A DNA stretch of 7,532 nt, from the NCBI GenBank assembly GCA_028678555.1, contig JAJRDF010000102.1:1-7532 (forward strand), written 5' to 3'. Shown in pieces: positions 6,048 through 7,532 of the stretch; the stretch's first letter is position 1; the number at the start of each line of letters is the position of its first letter. This DNA is from Methanomicrobiales archaeon (GTDB lineage Archaea > Halobacteriota > Methanomicrobia > Methanomicrobiales > JACTUA01). The notes beneath the pieces were generated by a model. It saw only the letters and a list, made by a program, of their open reading frames with translations, made no database searches and had not been told where the DNA came from. A program made the position numbers and the translations under genes.

Positions 6048-6234
6048 GGGGAGATTTGTTCCGGATGGACCACTCCCCCGCTACGCACCGCGCTTCCTCT
6101 GCTGCGGCACAAACCCCTGACTCTTTGTATGGAAAGCAGCCTGGAGAATCACGGAATTCTCACCCGGCTGAGAAACCGTATCTCCTGATGTTCCGTCCTC
6201 CTCCTCCATGTGCCCTGTTATCCCGTGTCATGGA
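6048..6234. other. Gene-free spacer with short repeats
   Basis: I see no convincing gene; a 71-codon frame (6056-6271) is proline/serine-rich translation of spacer and runs through the next promoter. Present are a direct repeat TTCCGGA (6040-6046, 6059-6065), a hairpin GAGAAT/ATTCTC (6144-6149, 6156-6161), and possible pairing of GGGGGAG (6047-6053) with CTCCCCC (6073-6079). Composition is less GC-biased than the flanking genes. Confidence 0.4.
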
Positions 6235-6264
6235 TGTGATCACATTTATATCACATTTATATAT
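6235..6264 (+). promoter_or_regulatory. Promoter with palindrome TGTGATCACA and tandem TATA-bearing repeat
   Basis: A perfect 10-bp palindrome (6235-6244) runs into two tandem copies of ATCACATTTAT (6239-6249, 6250-6260). The second copy extends to TTTATATA (6256-6263), a strong TATA box 28 bases before the ATG at 6291. The start of transcription would be near 6285, leaving almost no leader. A dimeric repressor or activator bound to the palindrome would sit directly next to TBP/TFB. Confidence 0.6.
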
Positions 6265-6290
6265 CGCATAAGATAAAATAAGTAGGGCCA

Positions 6291-6608
6291 ATGAGCAGGA
6301 AGCAGATCTTCGAGATCCCCGACAGCCCCGGAAGCGTCGTCTTCTACGCGGGCCGGGAGATCTCCATTGACGGGAAGACCATCGTCGAGGTGGACAGGAC
6401 GAGCGCCTGCTCCCGGCATCTCATGACCGATGACGCCAGGGCGTATTGCGAGGAGCACTGGTTCAACCCGGTCTTTGTCTACTCGGATGGAAACCTCCCC
6501 ATGCTCATCGGGTTTGTGTTCGATGAAAATTCCTTCAACTCTTTTTCCTGCATTCCCTATCGTTCCATCACCAAAGCCACCCTGCCTCTCCCTGTTCTTC
6601 CCGCATGA
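6291..6608 (+). CDS. Small protein of unknown function with CxxH...CxxH pattern
   Basis: I do not recognise this 105-residue protein. Codon third positions are strongly G/C up to about 6520, as in the neighbouring genes, and a strong promoter sits directly upstream, so it is likely real. The N-terminal two thirds look like a small soluble beta-rich fold (SVVFYAGREISIDGKTIVEVD). C40-x2-H43 and C53-x2-H56 give a C-x2-H-x9-C-x2-H arrangement that could bind a metal, but this is only a pattern. From residue about 79 (ENSFNSFSCIPY) codon use loosens and the sequence becomes Ser/Pro/Leu-rich, so the original C-terminus may have been replaced after a frameshift. No signal peptide or membrane segment. 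It is transcribed with little or no leader and probably ends at the T8 tract at 6711. Confidence 0.6.
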   Translation: MSRKQIFEIPDSPGSVVFYAGREISIDGKTIVEVDRTSACSRHLMTDDARAYCEEHWFNPVFVYSDGNLPMLIGFVFDENSFNSFSCIPYRSITKATLPLPVLPA

Positions 6609-6637
6609 CCTTTTCACTTTCATATTTCCCGCATCCC

Positions 6638-6690
6638 CCATCATCGCCATGCTGAACGTCCCCCGATCTGGTGAAGGTGGACAAGTCCCT
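6638..6690 (+). pseudogene. Remnant of an hps (hexulose-6-phosphate synthase) coding segment
   Basis: This 53-base stretch aligns with 5665-5716 of fae-hps: 47 of 52 positions are identical, plus one inserted C (within 6661-6664) that breaks the frame. The source encodes IIDMLNVPDPVKVIKSL; the remnant would read IIAMLNVP, then after the shift DLVKVDKSL. Similarity ends abruptly on both sides and the piece lies in a non-coding gap. It is therefore a dead fragment of either this gene or a second, lost hps copy. A nucleotide alignment done by eye is the only evidence. Confidence 0.7.
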
Positions 6691-6710
6691 TCCCAATCAA
6701 GATCGCAGTC

Positions 6711-6718
6711 TTTTTTTT
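6711..6718 (+). terminator. Oligo-T terminator
   Basis: A run of eight T on the coding strand, 103 bases after the stop of the small CxxH protein, is the typical archaeal intrinsic termination signal and the longest T-run in the window. It lies 34 bases before the next start codon. Confidence 0.6.
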
Positions 6719-6726
6719 CTCCCGAA

Positions 6727-6739
6727 GGTTACCATAACC
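6727..6739. promoter_or_regulatory. Inverted repeat GGTTA-CCA-TAACC before the hydrolase
   Basis: A perfect 5-bp dyad with a 3-bp centre sits 13-26 bases before the ATG at 6753, where an operator for the hydrolase promoter could lie. No clear TATA box or Shine-Dalgarno is visible for this gene; the T-run at 6711 is the only AT-rich candidate. Confidence 0.3.
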
Positions 6740-6752
6740 TCAGGGTCCCCGT

Positions 6753-7502
6753 ATGAAGAAAGGGGTAAGGATCGCCCTCATCGTCACCGGTATCATCGTC
6801 CTGGTCGGTATCCTCGGCTTCCTCGCGTGGGGCCTGACTCCTCTCGGGCCCACCGATGATGCCCTGGCGGCGATGGAATCGAATCCTCTCGTCACCGTCC
6901 AGGACCACGGGGATTTTGTAGTGTTCACGCCGACCACGAATGCCCCCATCACCGGTTTCATCCTGTACCCCGGTGGCCACGTGGACCACCGATCCTATGC
7001 ACCCGTCGCGCAAAAAATCGCCAGCCGGGGATACATGGTTTCCATTGTCAGGATGCCACTTTCACTGGCTGTATTTGGAGTTGACAGGGCGGATGAAGTG
7101 ATCGCAGCCTATCCGGACATCCGGTACTGGGTGATCGGTGGCCACTCACTGGGGGGCTCGATGGCAGCATCCTATGCGAAGGAACATCCAGTAAGGATAC
7201 AGGGTCTTGCGTTATGGGCATCCTACCCGCCAGCCGGAGACGACCTCTCCTCCACGGACCTGAAAGGGCTTTCAACGTACGGGACCAATGACCAGGTCCT
7301 GGATATGAACAATTACAATGCAACCCTATCGCTGCTCCCGCCGGGAACCATCCTTGAGGCTATAGAAGGGGGCAACCATGCCCAGTTCGGCAATTATGGC
7401 CCCCAGCCGGGGGACGGGACCGCCACGATCTCAGCGGCCGATCAGCAGGCACAGGCCGCTGACCTGACCGTGCGGTTACTGCGGGCAGTGGAAGGAGAAT
7501 AA
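6753..7502 (+). CDS. Membrane-anchored alpha/beta hydrolase
   Basis: 249 residues. Lys/Arg at 2-6 followed by a hydrophobic stretch (7-28) make an N-terminal anchor or signal sequence, placing the catalytic domain outside the membrane. The fold shows strand FILYPGG (69-75, oxyanion region), the nucleophile elbow GHSLGGS with S132, the acid D180 in YGTNDQV, and H209 in EGGNHAQFG, a complete Ser-Asp-His triad. The GGxVDHRSY...RGYxVxIVRMP arrangement matches the DUF/abhydrolase group common in bacteria and some methanogens. Substrate unknown; esterase or carboxylesterase-like activity is the default guess. Translation begins with ATG 6753 without an obvious ribosome site, and the KKG-hydrophobic start supports it. 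Its GC3 is a little lower and codon choice more mixed than fae-hps, which might reflect transfer. The gene stands alone in the window. Confidence 0.88.
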   Translation: MKKGVRIALIVTGIIVLVGILGFLAWGLTPLGPTDDALAAMESNPLVTVQDHGDFVVFTPTTNAPITGFILYPGGHVDHRSYAPVAQKIASRGYMVSIVRMPLSLAVFGVDRADEVIAAYPDIRYWVIGGHSLGGSMAASYAKEHPVRIQGLALWASYPPAGDDLSSTDLKGLSTYGTNDQVLDMNNYNATLSLLPPGTILEAIEGGNHAQFGNYGPQPGDGTATISAADQQAQAADLTVRLLRAVEGE

Positions 7503-7518
7503 TGGGAACGTTGAGAGG

Positions 7519-7532
7519 CCCCCCAAATGGGG
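7519..7532 (+). terminator. Hairpin after the hydrolase, cut by window edge
   Basis: CCCC (7521-7524) pairs with GGGG (7529-7532) across an AAAT loop, and up to two more C/G pairs may form if G continues past the window. It lies 18 bases after the stop codon. A T-run beyond the edge would confirm a terminator. Confidence 0.4.

Noticed and set aside
6056..6271. 71-codon plus-strand frame after fae-hps
   Set aside because: Composition is spacer-like (Pro/Ser-rich), there is no promoter or ribosome site of its own, and it ends in the TATA repeat of the next gene.
6246..6650. 134-codon minus-strand frame opposite the small CxxH gene
   Set aside because: The promoter, codon bias and near-leaderless ATG favour the plus strand; this frame would start inside the hps remnant and run through the plus-strand TATA box.
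1..7532. CRISPR array, transposase, integrase or defence genes
   Set aside because: No regularly spaced repeats and no protein motifs of these classes in any frame.

Overview
The window reads as chromosome of a GC-rich methanogenic archaeon, most likely of the order Methanomicrobiales. Four things point there: a fused formaldehyde-activating enzyme/hexulose-6-phosphate synthase (Fae-Hps), a DadD-type 5'-deoxyadenosine deaminase next to a methylthioinosine-type phosphorylase, a winged-helix/PAS regulator of the kind that is expanded in this order, and archaeal promoters with T/A-rich TATA boxes about 25 nt before start sites. The tRNA-Trp also carries a bulge-helix-bulge intron holding a box C/D guide RNA, a euryarchaeal trait. 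The genus cannot be fixed from the sequence.

Layout. 1-1250: the 3' part of an HTH-PAS-PAS-PAS sensor/regulator whose third PAS domain lies in another reading frame (break at about 850). 1413-3406: a two-gene operon with a 4-base ATGA overlap, phosphorylase then deaminase, probably for salvage of 5'-deoxyadenosine, methylthioadenosine and S-adenosylhomocysteine. 3536-3690: tRNA-Trp(CCA) with an 81-nt intron that encodes a C/D guide RNA aimed at C34 and C39 of the same tRNA. 3691-4017: no gene; it holds an imperfect GC-rich inverted repeat of about 140 bp. 4018-4473 (minus): a small ferritin-like di-iron protein with a strong promoter. 4474-4829: divergent intergenic region with a hairpin and the fae-hps promoter. 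4830-6011: fae-hps. 6012-6290: intergenic, hairpins, then a palindrome/tandem-repeat promoter. 6291-6608: a small unrecognised protein with a CxxH...CxxH pattern. 6638-6690: a decayed copy of a piece of the upstream hps domain. 6753-7502: a membrane-anchored alpha/beta hydrolase.

How the genes fit together. DadD and the phosphorylase would turn by-products of radical-SAM and methyl-transfer chemistry into inosine derivatives and then hypoxanthine plus a 5-modified ribose-1-phosphate. Fae-Hps links pentose-phosphate formation to the tetrahydromethanopterin C1 pool. The other genes have no evident pathway link to these. The most informative element is the tRNA-Trp intron, where splice motif, kink-turn boxes and both guides can be read base by base. 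The least explained are the inverted repeat, the hps fragment and the small CxxH protein. No clearly new multi-gene system (defence, CRISPR, mobile element with transposase) is visible.
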